A stretch of DNA of 64,000 nt, taken from positions 3,596,001 through 3,660,000 of the forward strand of contig NC_079491.1 in assembly GCF_020520425.1 (NCBI RefSeq). The letters run 5' to 3'. The notes under the pieces were generated by a model. The model worked only from the letters and a program-made list of their open reading frames with translations, did not search any database and was not told where the DNA came from. The position numbers were made by a program, and so were the translations under genes. The DNA comes from Spinacia oleracea. Taxonomy: Eukaryota; Streptophyta; Magnoliopsida; Caryophyllales; Amaranthaceae. This document shows, one piece after another, positions 12,698-25,700 of the stretch; positions within the stretch are counted from its first letter, which is position 1, and every line of letters starts with the position of its first letter.

Positions 12698-15277
12698 ATG
12701 TGGCAACAAGCGAGCAGGAAATATGATATTGAAGGAGGATCACAACAATTGTACCCTGTGATGCTCGAGAACCCAGAACTTCGATGGAGTTTTATCAGAA
12801 AAGTTTACTCAATCATCGCAATACAGTTGCTGGCTACCATTGCTGTTGGTGCTGTTGTTGTTTCGTATGAACCTATTGCCCTTTTCTTTACTTCTAGTAG
12901 TGGTGGTCTCGCTTGCTATATCATCCTCATCATCACTCCTTTTATTGGTATTAACTCTCTCTCTCTCTCTCTCTTTTTGATCTTGGGATTTATTTTTGGT
13001 GATTTTTATGTTGGAATTTGATCGAATTGAACTGGGGTTTTGATGGTTTTTTGTTACCCGTCTTTTGAATTTTTAGCTGTTGGATTGAAATTGGGGTTGA
13101 TTGTTATTGTTGACTTGTAGATGTGGACTTGTTGGTTGATTGCAATTGTTGACTCCGTATTATTTTTTGGAGGAATTTACTAGAAATTGACATCCTTTTT
13201 CATGGGTTTCTTGTAGTGTTTTTGGGCATTAGTTGTTTTCTTTGGTGATTTTGCTTGTAAATGATTAAAATGGGGAATTTTATTGGAATTGTTGATCATT
13301 TTGATATATTGTGAAACTTTAACTCATTTTACTGGATTTTAGTGAATTTTTTTGTTTAGAAATAGTTCGTTAGGTTTGTCTTTCATGTGATGTTTGTGGG
13401 GATTAGTTGTTTTCTTTGGTGATTTTGCTTGTAAATGATTAGAATGGGGAATTTTATTGGAATTGTTCATCATTTTGATATATTCTAATTTTTTTTACTC
13501 ATTTTGCTGGATTATTGTGAATTTATTGTTTAGAAATTGTTTGGCTTTCTTGTTATTTCTAATTTGGTGCTATTGTTGTGGATTGTAGTGCTATGTCCTT
13601 TGTATTACTATCATCAAAGTCATCCATTGAATTACATACTGCTTGGAATCTTCACTATCACACTTGCCTTCTCTGTTGGGTTGACATGTGCATTCACTAG
13701 TGGTAAGTTCTTCTCGGCGCGGTTTCGTTTATTTAAGTTTTCATTTGCAGCTGATGAATTGAATTTAACTTGAATTGAAATGAATGTGACATGACATTTA
13801 TGTCTTGATGTTATCTTAGTTTATTAATCAACCGAATGCTTTTGTTTTAAGTATCTTGGGTTGGCAAACTTTGAGGGAAAGATAAATGACTTTCTTGCAA
13901 GCAACCATTGTTGATTGTTCTTTGCTGTCTTTATGTTTTTAATTCAAATGGTTGCAATTACTTGCATTCTGAGTATCTGATACTGGATCAGAATTGAAGG
14001 TTTCATTTGATATGAACATGTAGACATCAATAATATTACCTTCACATTGCTACATATTACTATCAAACAAGACCTATGGACTTCATATAATCATATCCTT
14101 TGTTACCTAGACTCGGATACCCATATTGGACACGTACAAGTGTCTGACACGGCTAATTTGGGAAAAAATTGCTATGATTCTGGTCCAAAATGAAAGTGTC
14201 CATACCCATGTCCGAGTAGATCATATTACCCTCACATTGCTGAATATATATTACTTTCCAGCGGATGGACTGAATTTCCGCACTTGCATCCTAGTGATTT
14301 GTCGTTGGGGGTAGTGTACATATGTTTCAGAATCTAGTTTGGTTATAGTAAGCCGCATCTATGGTGAACTTGTGGAGGTGGTTTTATAGTGTGCTTTGTA
14401 GGAAATATTGACATGAAAAGTTAGGAGTTTCCCATGGCTTGAAAAGTCTGATGCTGGAGATTGTGATATTGAATTTGTGAGAAGCCCACCTCTGTTTAGA
14501 TTTAAGTTTTGCGCTACTGATGAATGATAGATTGTTGCAGAGATGGTTTTCTTTTATTGAGAACTTCCTTTTTGTCGTGGAAAAATTAGCTGAATTGGTA
14601 ACTTGCACAATGTAAGCTATGGCATGAACTTACCGGAGCTTTTATAATTTATAGGGAAAGTCATTTTGGAGTCCGTGATTCTGACAACTGCAGTGGTTCT
14701 AAGTCTCACTGCCTACACTTTCTGGGCAGCAAAGAGAGGCCATGACTTCAACTTCCTTGGCCCTTTCTTGTTCGGAGCTTTGATTGTACTAATCATCTTT
14801 TCCATGATTCAGGTATAATCACCTTTCAGATGTTTTTCTCTTTCCAAAAGTTTGTGATAAACCCACCGGGCCATACACGAGCCCGTACACGAGAAGAGAC
14901 TGATCACATATAAGTCTGATTGGATTCCATCCTAAAACCAATTGGTTATAGGTTGAGTAACCCATCAATCTTGTATGTTTAGTCAATCTCTTCCAACTCA
15001 TATTTGGGTTAATCTTCTCAACAGTTTGTTTGTTCAACAATGCTAAATCCCGTAAATTACTTGATTGCAGATATTCTTTCCATTGGGCAAAATTGGTGTA
15101 ATGATCTATGGTTGTGTGGCATCGATCATATTCTGTGGCTACATCGTTTATGACACGGATAACCTCATCAAACGATACACCTACGACGAGTACATATGGG
15201 CTGCTATTGCGTTGTATCTCGACATTATCAACCTCTTCCTTTCTCTGCTAACTGTTTTCAGAGCTGCTGACAGTTAG
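12698..15277 (+). CDS. LFG4: LIFEGUARD family protein (BAX inhibitor-1 motif, multi-pass membrane)
   Basis: Four exons join cleanly: 12698-12947, 13589-13702, 14655-14812 and 15071-15277. They total 729 nt, or 242 aa, the usual LFG length. The N-terminus MWQQASRKYDIEGG, the RWSFIRKVYSIIAIQLLATI first membrane segment, the motif HPLNYILLGIFTITLAFSVG and the C-terminal YDTDNLIKRYTYDEYIWAAI mark the plant LFG group. Seven hydrophobic segments are expected. Family members sit in ER, Golgi or vacuolar membranes and restrain stress-induced cell death; one Arabidopsis member (BIL4) acts in brassinosteroid growth. The position beside a FORKED1-type gene supports BIL4/LFG4 orthology. Intron 1 contains a tandem duplication. 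The start is the first ATG and matches family N-termini. Confidence 0.93.
13203..13545. repeat. Tandem duplication (period about 173 bp) in LIFEGUARD intron 1
   Basis: The block AGTTGTTTTCTTTGGTGATT at 13231 recurs at 13404, followed by near-identical sequence to the end of each unit. The second unit ends about 45 bp before the splice acceptor of exon 2 at 13589. Confidence 0.8.
14106..14215. repeat. Relic of the CTATGTTACTC-type MITE in LIFEGUARD intron 2
   Basis: CTAGACTCGGATACCC, a GTGTCTGACACGG-type centre and CATGTCCGAGTA resemble the elements at 16341-16530 and 27251-27427, but the termini are eroded. Confidence 0.4.
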
Positions 15278-15700
15278 GTGGACTTTTGCCATTGTATTTG
15301 TGTTTGTAAACCATGTTAAGAAAATGTTAACCAGTTTGTAAGTACATATTACTTCAATTTTAGCAGGAGAAATTTTTATACTATGGGAAAAAAAAAAATT
15401 GTACACGGATTTCTTTTCCGAATTTTACTGGTTGCCTGGGTTGAATGAGATGCAACATATAGTTGTGAACAAGCTCCTTTGTAGCCATTTTGTGTATTAT
15501 GTTACCTACTTAAAAACTAAGGAAAGTTATTAGAAGAAACAAATAAAGTTGAAGCTGTTCTTGCTAGGACATGTGTTTGGTGAACTCTGTCACGGTCAAC
15601 GTTGTTGATACAGCACTAGTCAAAGTTCATTTCAATCTTTTTGATCTTCTGAAGCGTCCATTTTAGCTGCATATCTGAACTTCCCTCTCGTTGTAACAAA

Positions 15701-16212
15701 TCAATAAGCTTTTTCGAATTTGTAAGGATCGTTACTCTTTATATATTGACTTTGCGAAGTCCATTGTAGACCCAGTAGGCACGCATTGGCTTCCGTTTGT
15801 AGAGCAGAGGCAGCTGAACAAGTTTGTGCACCCCCCAAGATTGTCGTTGTTCCCGTTGGTTTCCCGTTCAAGTACCAGCCCATTGATGCATTCCTAGTAT
15901 CCTCGTGCCAGGGTCCTATCACTATATTTGTTATATCCCCTAGCGATTCATTACCCTTGACGATAACCCTATAGAAATTCTTTCCAGTGGGTGAAGAAAT
16001 CGCAGGTGCGATTGAACTGAACTCAACTCAAGCTTGAACTGCAGACAAGGTTGTGGATCATCCCTGAAAACTCGGTTGTTACCAGTCAACCAAAAAGCCC
16101 ATAGTGTACTAATAAAGTGTATGAAATTGCAGGATATAAAAAAGAAGTCGTTCCGTAAAGGACATAGCTTTATTGTCTTTTGAGTGGATTTGAAGTGCTC
16201 CACCCCTCCCAT
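15701..16212 (-). pseudogene. Relic of a non-LTR retrotransposon-type ORF (zf-RVT/RNase H-like)
   Basis: Two minus-strand reading frames lie end to end. The upstream one (16212-15940) contains LWAFWLTGNNRVFRDDP, resembling the tail of plant LINE reverse-transcriptase ORFs. The next (15922-15701) contains MGWYLNGKPTG and LQTEANACLLGLQW, resembling the plant RNase H-like domain. A frameshift and missing flanks show it is dead. It lies between the 3' ends of the LIFEGUARD and FORKED1-type genes. Confidence 0.55.
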
Positions 16213-16340
16213 AAGCCATACAGGGGATATAAGGGAGAATGTTTTACTTGGTTAATGGTCACATTTTAAGTTAAACTGAACTTGAACATTGCAAGCTCAG
16301 GAAAAGTCAGTACTCAACTTGAGCTCAGATGTATCCCAAT

Positions 16341-16530
16341 CTATGTTACTCAGACTCGAGTACTAGCATCGAACACGGGAGCTTGTCCAAGTGTTCGACA
16401 CATCTAAATTGTGGAGATTTCCCTTGATTTTTTGACCAAAATGAAGTGTCGGAGTGTCCGTACTCATGACCGAGTGTCGAGGGATCCGACACGGGTACTT
16501 GAGATAAAACAAAGAGTCGGAGTAACATAG
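16341..16530. mobile_element. MITE with CTATGTTACTC termini and 8-bp duplication
   Basis: It starts CTATGTTACTCAGACTC and ends GAGTCGGAGTAACATAG. Flanks are ATCCCAAT (16333-16340) and TTCCCAAT (16531-16538), an 8-bp duplication with one mismatch that suggests a hAT-like origin. Confidence 0.65.
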
Positions 16531-16758
16531 TTCCCAATATCAGCTTGAGCTTGACAGAGATACAGTGTAATATGGACAGAGAAACTACATTTGAAGATTC
16601 ACAGAGTTATAAACTGATGCTTAGGTTACAGCTAAATTCATGCTTGCCTTCCCATAAACTTGAGTTTTGATACATATATAAACACCAACCAACCATATCA
16701 ACAGGAGGCAAAAAAAGATCTGTCCAAATTGACTTGCTATATATCTGTATTTTGTCTT

Positions 16759-19700
16759 CTAATTCCAATACATGTTGTTTTTTGGAGCATTAGTTTTCTT
16801 CTTTTCATTGACCAAAGACAGCAGCCTTGACACACCCTGAGTCCATACATCGTATTGCTGCTGACTCTTGCACTCGAACTCTATTACTCTGTGTGTGGCC
16901 GTCTTTAGCCCAAAGTAACGCCGTTTATCTCCTCCGAGATCAATGGACCGCCTCTCTGGCCATACCGGCATGTCTTTGCACACTTCCATCAACACCTCTG
17001 TTAGAGAAAAACCACAATAAATCTCAGTATTTACTTGTCATTTTACTAGGCATCCAATTAAGAAGACATTATTTGCCAGTTTTTAAAAGAATTAGGAGAT
17101 TAAGTTGTGTGCATTTTCTGTGAGTTGATAGAATGCATACTTTTTTTCATTCTTATTTATGATCAAGGTTGCGAAATTGAAACTTTTGAACTTTGAATAG
17201 TTATTTCTTCTCGTGTTTGGTAAAACAGACAATCACCGAAAGAAGGTTTTTTTGATCTATTGTTAGGTTGTGTTTTCTTCATCTAGACTGGTGTGGTATG
17301 ATTAACCACTAATTAGTTGTTAGACTCCGTTTTCTTCACCTGGTCTGGTTTGATTTTAAGAAAACTAAGTAATAAGCAATAAAAGTAAGGCGAACATAAA
17401 AAAGGCTAACAATTGATTAGTGGTTAATCGATCTACATGTTCAGAGTTTTGTGTCTGATGATGTTGTAATCATCTTTATCGGATGTACCTAAAACTTGAG
17501 AATCCCAAAGAAAAGCTGCTTAATAAACCAGGTCATTAAACATGTTTGAAGTCTTTGTTGAAAGAAAGGGTGGTGTGCAATATTTGTCTTATTATTGGCA
17601 TTTTTATCATTTACCAGGCATGCAATTTAGAAGAAGAGACCATTTGCCAATTTTTAAAAGAACCAGGAGCTTTAGTTATGCATTTTCTTTGAGTTGATAG
17701 AATGAAATTTGACATAAATATAAAACATTTAACAATAGAAAATGCATACTTTTTTTCTTCTTGGTTATTGTTCCTGCTACATGTCTACTCTTCATTTTTA
17801 GGACAACCTGCATGATGAAGAGAACAATATATACTTCAGAAAAATGACTGATTATTGGACTAGTGGAGAAGAATGGTAACTGGTTTTTGAAGAATCAAAC
17901 CTGGTTTGTTTTATCGATGTAAACTGAGACGACTTTCCAGTGCAGATCACCTGGATATAAAGGGTAAACGGGTAAACCAAATGAAACAATACTCTGAAGT
18001 ACTGAAATGCTTTGACTAAATCTAGCCAGAAAAGCTGTATTTACCTGTTCGAGTGCGTTTAAGAAGCTCGGATCCCCTGGCAAGGAGTTCTTCATTACAT
18101 AAACCAAGAAAGTTTTCACCTTGCTGATTAGCCTCGCCATTGTAGCTACCATTTCGACTGTGCCTATTCTCACCTTTGATACCTCTCTCCACTGGTAAAA
18201 CAGCTGCAATATTACATACTTCTTTCATTGTCCTTGCCTTCAGGGTTGCTGCCCCTCTTAATGCTGTATTATGCATAATGTAATTGGTGGTAAATCTCAC
18301 ATTATACGCATTTCCAGGCATATATATTATGCTACTCAAAGAAATATGGTTGCTATAAGGTAATATTTCCCCTTATCTCTACATAGAAAGCCACATTTCT
18401 ATTTCAGACAACCCAAAGTAATAGTCCGCTGTCTGAATTTAGTACATTGAACTTTGAACTATACAGAGTAAAACTTACGGATTCCCCTTGGTCCCTAACT
18501 CAAATTTTAGACAGTGAAGGGTTATCATAGTATTTTAACCAAAATTCTTAGAAAAAAAGACCCCAAATCAAATGTGACCTAATATTTGAGTATAATTTGC
18601 AACTTTTCTTTGAACGACTTTCAGACATGATATCATGCAGAGCAGCCAAGTATTAAGGATTTGGTGGAAACTCATCATGTTTAACAAGGAAAATATAACT
18701 AAGCACGAACTATTAGTCGATATTGGAATAATAGACTACTTGTTGAAGTGTCTGCACTTTGTAGTAAACTTCTCTTGCAAGGTGGAGACCAATGTCTTAC
18801 TTAGTTGGTTTACAGTGATTATAAACATTCCCTCATTTTTTTTGTGACATTATTCATCTTAGCAAGTTTGATGTTGAAATTAATCTATCACTATATTCCA
18901 ATTTGTCAACAGCCATAAATACTTGCTCATACATGATCACATCAATTTCCCAAGCATTAACCTCTTTTTCTAAGCTTTTCTCTTATGTAGAAAATGAGTA
19001 AACTGAATGTGTTTGAATAGAGGATAGAAACACTAACCTGTTGCAGCAGCAGCAGTCAAAGTCATGATATCACCATGAGACTGAATATTAACAGCAGAAC
19101 TAATAACAGTAGCTAATTGTTCTCTTTCAGCACCCATTGCCTCAGCAGCCTCCACACACCGTGCAGCCACCAAAGTGGCGGCCGAAGCCATTGCCATGTC
19201 AGTCTGCTCCGCCTGTTCGTCCTTCCCTGACGATCCGGATGCTGCTGCAGTTGCCGCCGCAGTAGCTGCCACCGCTGCAGCGACTGCAGCCACGGAAACA
19301 GCTGCATGGAGCTGTGCGTTGTGGACTCGCAACTCTTCTTTCTTCTTCTCTCGCCTCTCCTTGAGCCATCTCCCTACTGTCTTACTGCCAACAGAACCGC
19401 CAGCACAAGGGGTGGTTCCGCCACTTCTGGGACCCACAGAGATGGGAGGTAGTAGAGGTTGCGGGGTACTGCTGGAATTCAGAAACTGCAAATATAGGAG
19501 AACGGTGATAAGTTAACAAAACAATCATTTGCTGTTGAAAGTTTTAGTTTTAGAAATGATTTTTTCATATTTACCACCTTTTAAGTTTCAGGTTTTTGTA
19601 TTTACCACCTTTTTAGTTTTAGTTTCGTATTCACCACTTTTTTAAGGAATTTCATCCGTTTTTTCATCCATGTGAACTCCACTTAACCAACTTCTTTGAT

Positions 19701-22700
19701 TTTCCTCCTCTTTCATTAGATTTCCAATTAAAAAAATTAGTTAAATAAGGTTCACATGGACCGAAAGTTTGATGAAAACCGTTAAGAGGCGGTAAATTTA
19801 AAACATTTCATAAAATTAAGGTAGTAAATATATAATTACATTTTATAAGGTGGTAAATACAAAAACCTGAAACTTAAAAGGGGGTAAATATCAAAATATA
19901 CCTTTAGAAATTGAATTTTCTCAATTTCAGGAACAGAGGGAGTAGAAAGAGTTAAAGTTGATCATCCGGCATTTCCTAGTTACTATTTATGCATTGAATT
20001 TCCTAGTTACTATTTATGCATTGAAGTCCATACTACATTTTCCAAATCTTTAGTTCTTTACTAATATCATGTATCCATCAAAGTTCATATCTTTCCTAAT
20101 ACGAAGTATGTCATAACTTATTACTCTCTAATTATATCACATAAAAAGCCGAAATATCCATGGCATATTGATCACCTACAAGTTACAAAGACTGAAATAA
20201 TTCCATAGTATGTTAGTATGTTACAGTAATGGAACAAATGCTAGTAGCCTAGTACATCAGGCATAAGAGCCGAAGGAGGCACCACATGCTAGTCACATGA
20301 CTACTTTTCTTAACGGCAAGCTTTGTCAAAGGAGGGTTGCAAAAGCTCTTTAGATATGAATCGAGATTACCAGATAATATAGGGTGACTCTAGAGTCTAG
20401 ATCCTTTTCCTTTGTTTCTTACTTTCTTTTACTCTTTTTCTTTTTATAGGTTTGACTGTTTGAGAAGGGTGTCACCTCTCTTTTCTCTTTTTCAAAAGCT
20501 ACTCTTTGTAGCAAAGATAGGAAGAAATTGTTCAAAGGAGAAATTAGTCCTTTTATAGTTGTTAATACTTTCTTGTGATGTCATGATTACAAAATAAAGC
20601 ATAATCAAAAAGAAGAAGAAAAAAAAGTTGTACCTTGTAAGGTACAAACGGTTGTATGATAAAAATTGTCTAGGTTGAGTGTTTAATCTATGAGAGGTTT
20701 TCTTTTACGTGACTCCAAAATCATGACTCCGCAGTCTTTTTGAAAAGACGAGAGAGAATTAATCTAGCTTATACACAAATCATTACGGAGTACCACCAAA
20801 AGAAGGGAATAAAATCCAAGTGCACAAGCTGTTATTGTTCTATCATTGCTACAAGTATATTGAGCTCAATTCCTAGACACTAGGAATCCAAGACTAAAGA
20901 ATGACACACTATTAAACTATAGTGCCTACTGCTAAGATCCAAAAAGAGACAAAATGTAATGGCCAAAAATAAAATATAAAGGGGTGTTTGTTTTCAGTTG
21001 GATAATTTTCTTGCTAAATCATGCCAAAATCATTTCCCAACTACTCAAACAACAAAAAAGACATGTACGAAAATAAGGGGGTGTTTGTTTTGGCAGTAGA
21101 AAATACTAATTTACTTCATGTGAAGTGTAGTAATTTTGTACAGTAAGTAATTTCAATCATTTCTCTCAGAATCCAAACGTAATTTTGTACAGTAAGTAAT
21201 TTCAATAATTTCTCTTTGAATCAAACAGTTTGGAGTAGTAGAGTACACTATACATCCGGGTGTATTATCACACGGTTTCTAGCTCACACGGACTACAGAG
21301 TAATTGTATTGGATTTCACATTTTCACCTCAATGTACAAAGGGTAAATTTTGGGATGGGTAACTCCCAAAAGTCAACCATCAAACATTCAGCCAGTGCCC
21401 AGTGCCCAGTGCCCAGTGCCGTATACTGGTATGGTTGCTTGCATTGCAGCCTGCACAGACTTCCTAAGCAGGGCAGCTAGGGAAGAGTAAAAAGACTCAC
21501 GGTAAAAAGTTGGACTGTAAATATACTCACTCCGTCCCTTAGTACTCGACCTGTTTTGATTTTTTGCACTATTCACATAATTTACTTTGACCCTATTTTA
21601 TTTCTAGTATATGAAAACAAATGTTAATATTTTTTTTTTTTGATAATTTGTAATCTTTATTAATGATAAGATTACAGAGTTTCAGGGGAACGAAACTAGA
21701 GTAGCAAATTAGCAGCTATAGTACAAAAATCATGTAAAATATATTCTTGGATTCATCTTAATATATATTTTCAAAATATTAATAACTTTTATAAGTTTTT
21801 ATAATATGTAGTTAAAGAAATTGGTGGTCAAAATTGTGCATTGACAAGTGTGTCCGATCAAAACAGGTAGAGTATTAAAAGGCCGAGGGAGTATCTCATT
21901 AAAGGAAAGACACCCAACTCAACTACTTTGGTTGGTTGATCTTATTACCACTTTTATTGGCAACAAAAAAACTGTTTTGTGTCATTATCTTTTTATAAAT
22001 AAAAAAGGGTAAACAAAAAAAAAGAATAGAAAAAAAAAATGGTGCACCCAGTAGCAGAAGCGAACGAAAAGAGTCCCTTTGGCTCACTTTCACCGGACGA
22101 GTTCTACGCCAAGCACTCAGTGAGTCACTCGTCCGAGTACATCACCAACTCGCGAGGACTGAACCTTTTCACTCAGTGGTGGGCCCCACTTCAAGGAGAG
22201 AAAATCGGGGTGATCTGCGTCGTCCATGGCTACACCGGCGAGTCAAGCTGGACCGTCCAACTCACTTCCATCCACTTCGCCAAGGCGGGGTTTATCGTCT
22301 GCGCGATTGACCACCAAGGGCACGGATTCTCCGACGCGCTTGATGGCCACGTGGCGCACATCCCTGATATCAACCCTGTGATTGATGACTGTATTTCGTT
22401 CTTTGATTCGTTTCGTGTGAAACACGCGCCGGGTTTGCCGTCGTTTCTTTACTCGGAGTCGCTTGGTGGGGCGATTGCGCTGCTTATTACGCTGAGGAAG
22501 AAGCGCGTGGGTGAGGGTGAGGGTGAGGGTGAGGGTGAGAGTGAGAGTGGGGGGTTTGATGGAGTTGTGCTGAATGGGGCTATGTGTGGGATTAGCCAAA
22601 AGTTTATGCCACCATGGCCTTTGGAACACCTTCTTGGGGTGGCTGCTAAGTTGATACCTACTTGGCGCGTGGTTCCTACTCGCGGTTCAATTCCTGATGT

Positions 22701-25700
22701 GTCCTTCAAGGTTTGGAACTTTTTAATTCATCCTTTTATCCAATTGATTATTTAGTTTTGTTTACATTTTTTATGTTGATTTTAAGTAATACTCCGTAAT
22801 ATATAATTACATATTAGGGTATAAGCCACATAATTGAATCATAATCATCCATATCGACTAATGAAGTCTTAGCCTAATTGTTAAAACTGAGGATCTGTAC
22901 ACAGTAGGTTTCAATTTCGAATTCCTTCACCCCATTTTCATTTGTCCCTCCTTTCCTTGTGACTTATTCCCGCCAAAAAGAAACACTACTCGTCCTAGTG
23001 TATACTTGTATGAAAACTAGAAGAAGTAATCTCTATTTATCAATTCAAATACTTCTATAACTAATTTTGCTAGTCATTTCGATTTCGTTTAATGTACGGA
23101 GTAATTCGAAATCCAAATATATTAAATAATTTATTATTTTAATTGAAAATGGACAAATGATTTTTGAAATATCCACATTCGTTAATACCTCCATTCTTAT
23201 TTACACGACACAGTATCTTTTAGGGAACTTTCTTATTACGGAAAAGTTCATGTATGGTGAATAGTCATATATTCCATCACTTTTCTGGTGAGTTGGTGAA
23301 AATGATGGCTGGTTGATTGTTGTTAAGGGACTTTTGTCCTTTAACTTTCTCTTTTACCTTTTCGTAATGTGTGTGTCAAAATCAATCGCGTAATGTGTGT
23401 GTCAAAATCAATCGCGTCATGTATATACTTGTTGTAACTCTAATTGTGCTCAATTTGTGCATGTTACCAACATGTTGATCTAAATGTCTAATGTGTCCTT
23501 AAGGTGGAATGGAAGCGTAAGCTAGCAATTGCAAGCCCAAAAAGGCACATGGGAAAGCCACGCGCTGCCACCGCGCTCGAGCTGGTAAGGATATGCAGGG
23601 AGATTCAAGGGAGGTTAGAGGAAATAGATGTTCCCTTGATGATTGTTCACGGTGGAGATGACGTCGTATGTGACCCCGCCTGCGTCGAGGAGTTGTACAC
23701 ACGCGCCTCCAGCAAGGATAAGACACTAAAGGTTTATCCGGGTATGTGGCATCAGCTGGTTGGTGAGTCTGAGGATGATGTGGAGCTTGTCTTTGGTGAT
23801 GTCTTGGATTGGCTCAAGTCTAGGGCTTTAGGGTGCAAGTGATTTTTACATTAGTTGTATTGAGTCTCAACTATTTGGAAGTGTTAAAGTTAAGGTGCAT
23901 TGGTGCATATTGTGTTTGAACTTTAACTTATTATGTGTACAAGTTTCTGACATCTCGTCTATTTTAATGAAAAATGGATTCTAAATTATGAGGAAGGTTG
24001 CGAAATTAGAACTTTTTTATCTTTGAGTAGTTTTTTCTTCGCGTGTTTGGTAAAAACAGACAGTTAGGGTCGTGTTCTCTTCAACTTATAGGACTTTATT
24101 TTCAAGTCCTATAAGTTCAGATAAGATAAATAAGTTCTAATAAGTTTCAATTAAGTCCTATAAGAGTATAAGTTCTAATAAGGTCTTATAAAGTCTGATA
24201 AGGTCTTATAAGTTAAATAAAGTCTTGTAAATTAAATAAGGTTCTAGTTCAGATAAGTTCAAACCTTATAAAATTAAGAGAACACACCCTTAATCACCGA
24301 AAGAATGCTTTTTGCTCTATTGTTAGGTTGCGTACTTTTCACCTGACCTGGTCAGATATGATAAACTCTGTTTCTTTTACCTGGTCTGGTTTCTTAAGCA
24401 ATACTCCATAAAAGTAAGACCAAAATAACAAAGCCTAACAATTGATTAGTGGTTAATCGAGCTACATGTTCAGAGTTTTGGCTCTAATGATGTTGTAATC
24501 TTTTTTATGGGATGTACCTAAAACTTGAGGATCCCCAAAAAAAGCTGCTTAATAAACCAGGTCATTAAACATGTTTTGAAGTCTCTGCTGAAAGAAAAGA
24601 GTACTATATTTGTCCTATTATTGGCTTTATTATCCTTTGGAAAACTTAAAAAGAAAAGATTAGTCAAAAAAGGGAGGGATTTTCTTTTCCCACAAAATAA
24701 ACGAGCCAAACAGGGAAAAGGATTTCTCACTCTACTTTTTCCAGTTTTCCTTCTCTGTCTCCTTTCTTTGCTCTTTTGAGAATCCTTTTTCCTCTATTTC
24801 AATTTGAATGCAACAAAAACAAACAATAAAAGCGTACGAAGTTGGAATAATTTGACGTCTATGAGATGGGGTTTACATAACTCTATCCACATTACCGGAT
24901 TACGAATAATTTGTACTTCGTATAAATTAAGAATAAGTGAAGCGTGTGCTATTCAACATATTTTGACTTATCTGAGTTTACGCTTATGTTTTTCTAAAAC
25001 TTCTTCTTGTTAACAACTCAACGTAAGCTGAATATGATAAAGTCCTATTCGAAGTATGTTTCACTATGACAAGTACGTTTGATACGTTGAAAAAAAAAGT
25101 TCATTTTAGAATAAAACAAGTTTCAATAATTTATGGTAAGTTAAAATTCAGATGAATAGTAGAACACTATTCTTTTCTGAAGAAAAAAAAATGTCTGCTT
25201 TATTCCAATGTGAGTTCCAATTACAAAGTGATCAATCTTTTTGAGGGGAAGAGAGGTTGCTCAATGTGAACCCATGGGTAAATAGCTAAATGTACAAAAA
25301 TTTCTTGTTAGAGAACTAGACAAGTCCTTTCAAATATGCAATGTAGTGCCAAAGTTAGGGGTCCAGAATCTAAGAAAAATGGTTTTATCCAACCCAATCA
25401 GATGACCATAATGTGGCCCCTACAAAGTACAAATGATAAGTTTGCATTTGGAAGGTTTAGGTAGATTACGGTAATAAATGGACCCTTGAGGTTTCTAAGT
25501 CATGCAGGTTTCAGGTTCAAATCTCCGTCCAAGATCTGATCATCTATATCCCGGTCCGCTAGTCCGATCTGCCCTGAAAAGTGTAGCTTAGACAGCCTCA
25601 AATATGGGTTTTTAGACCAAAGCCCGAACTCATTCCGAAAAAGACCGTTCGGCCCAAAAAAACTGCACCAAATTTATAGGTTTTGGCATAAGTTTTTACG

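Noticed and set aside
19175-19516. 113-aa plus-strand Ala-rich ORF
   Set aside because: It is antisense to FORKED1 exon 3; the GCN-rich codons leave both strands open.
22505-22550. Short direct repeats as a possible CRISPR-like array
   Set aside because: It is an in-frame hexanucleotide microsatellite within a eukaryotic coding exon with no spacers. No CRISPR-like array occurs in the window.
22243-22709. Minus-strand ORFs of 128 and 86 aa with Thr/Leu or Ser/Pro repeats
   Set aside because: They are antisense to lipase exon 1 and their repeats come from the GAGGGT microsatellite.
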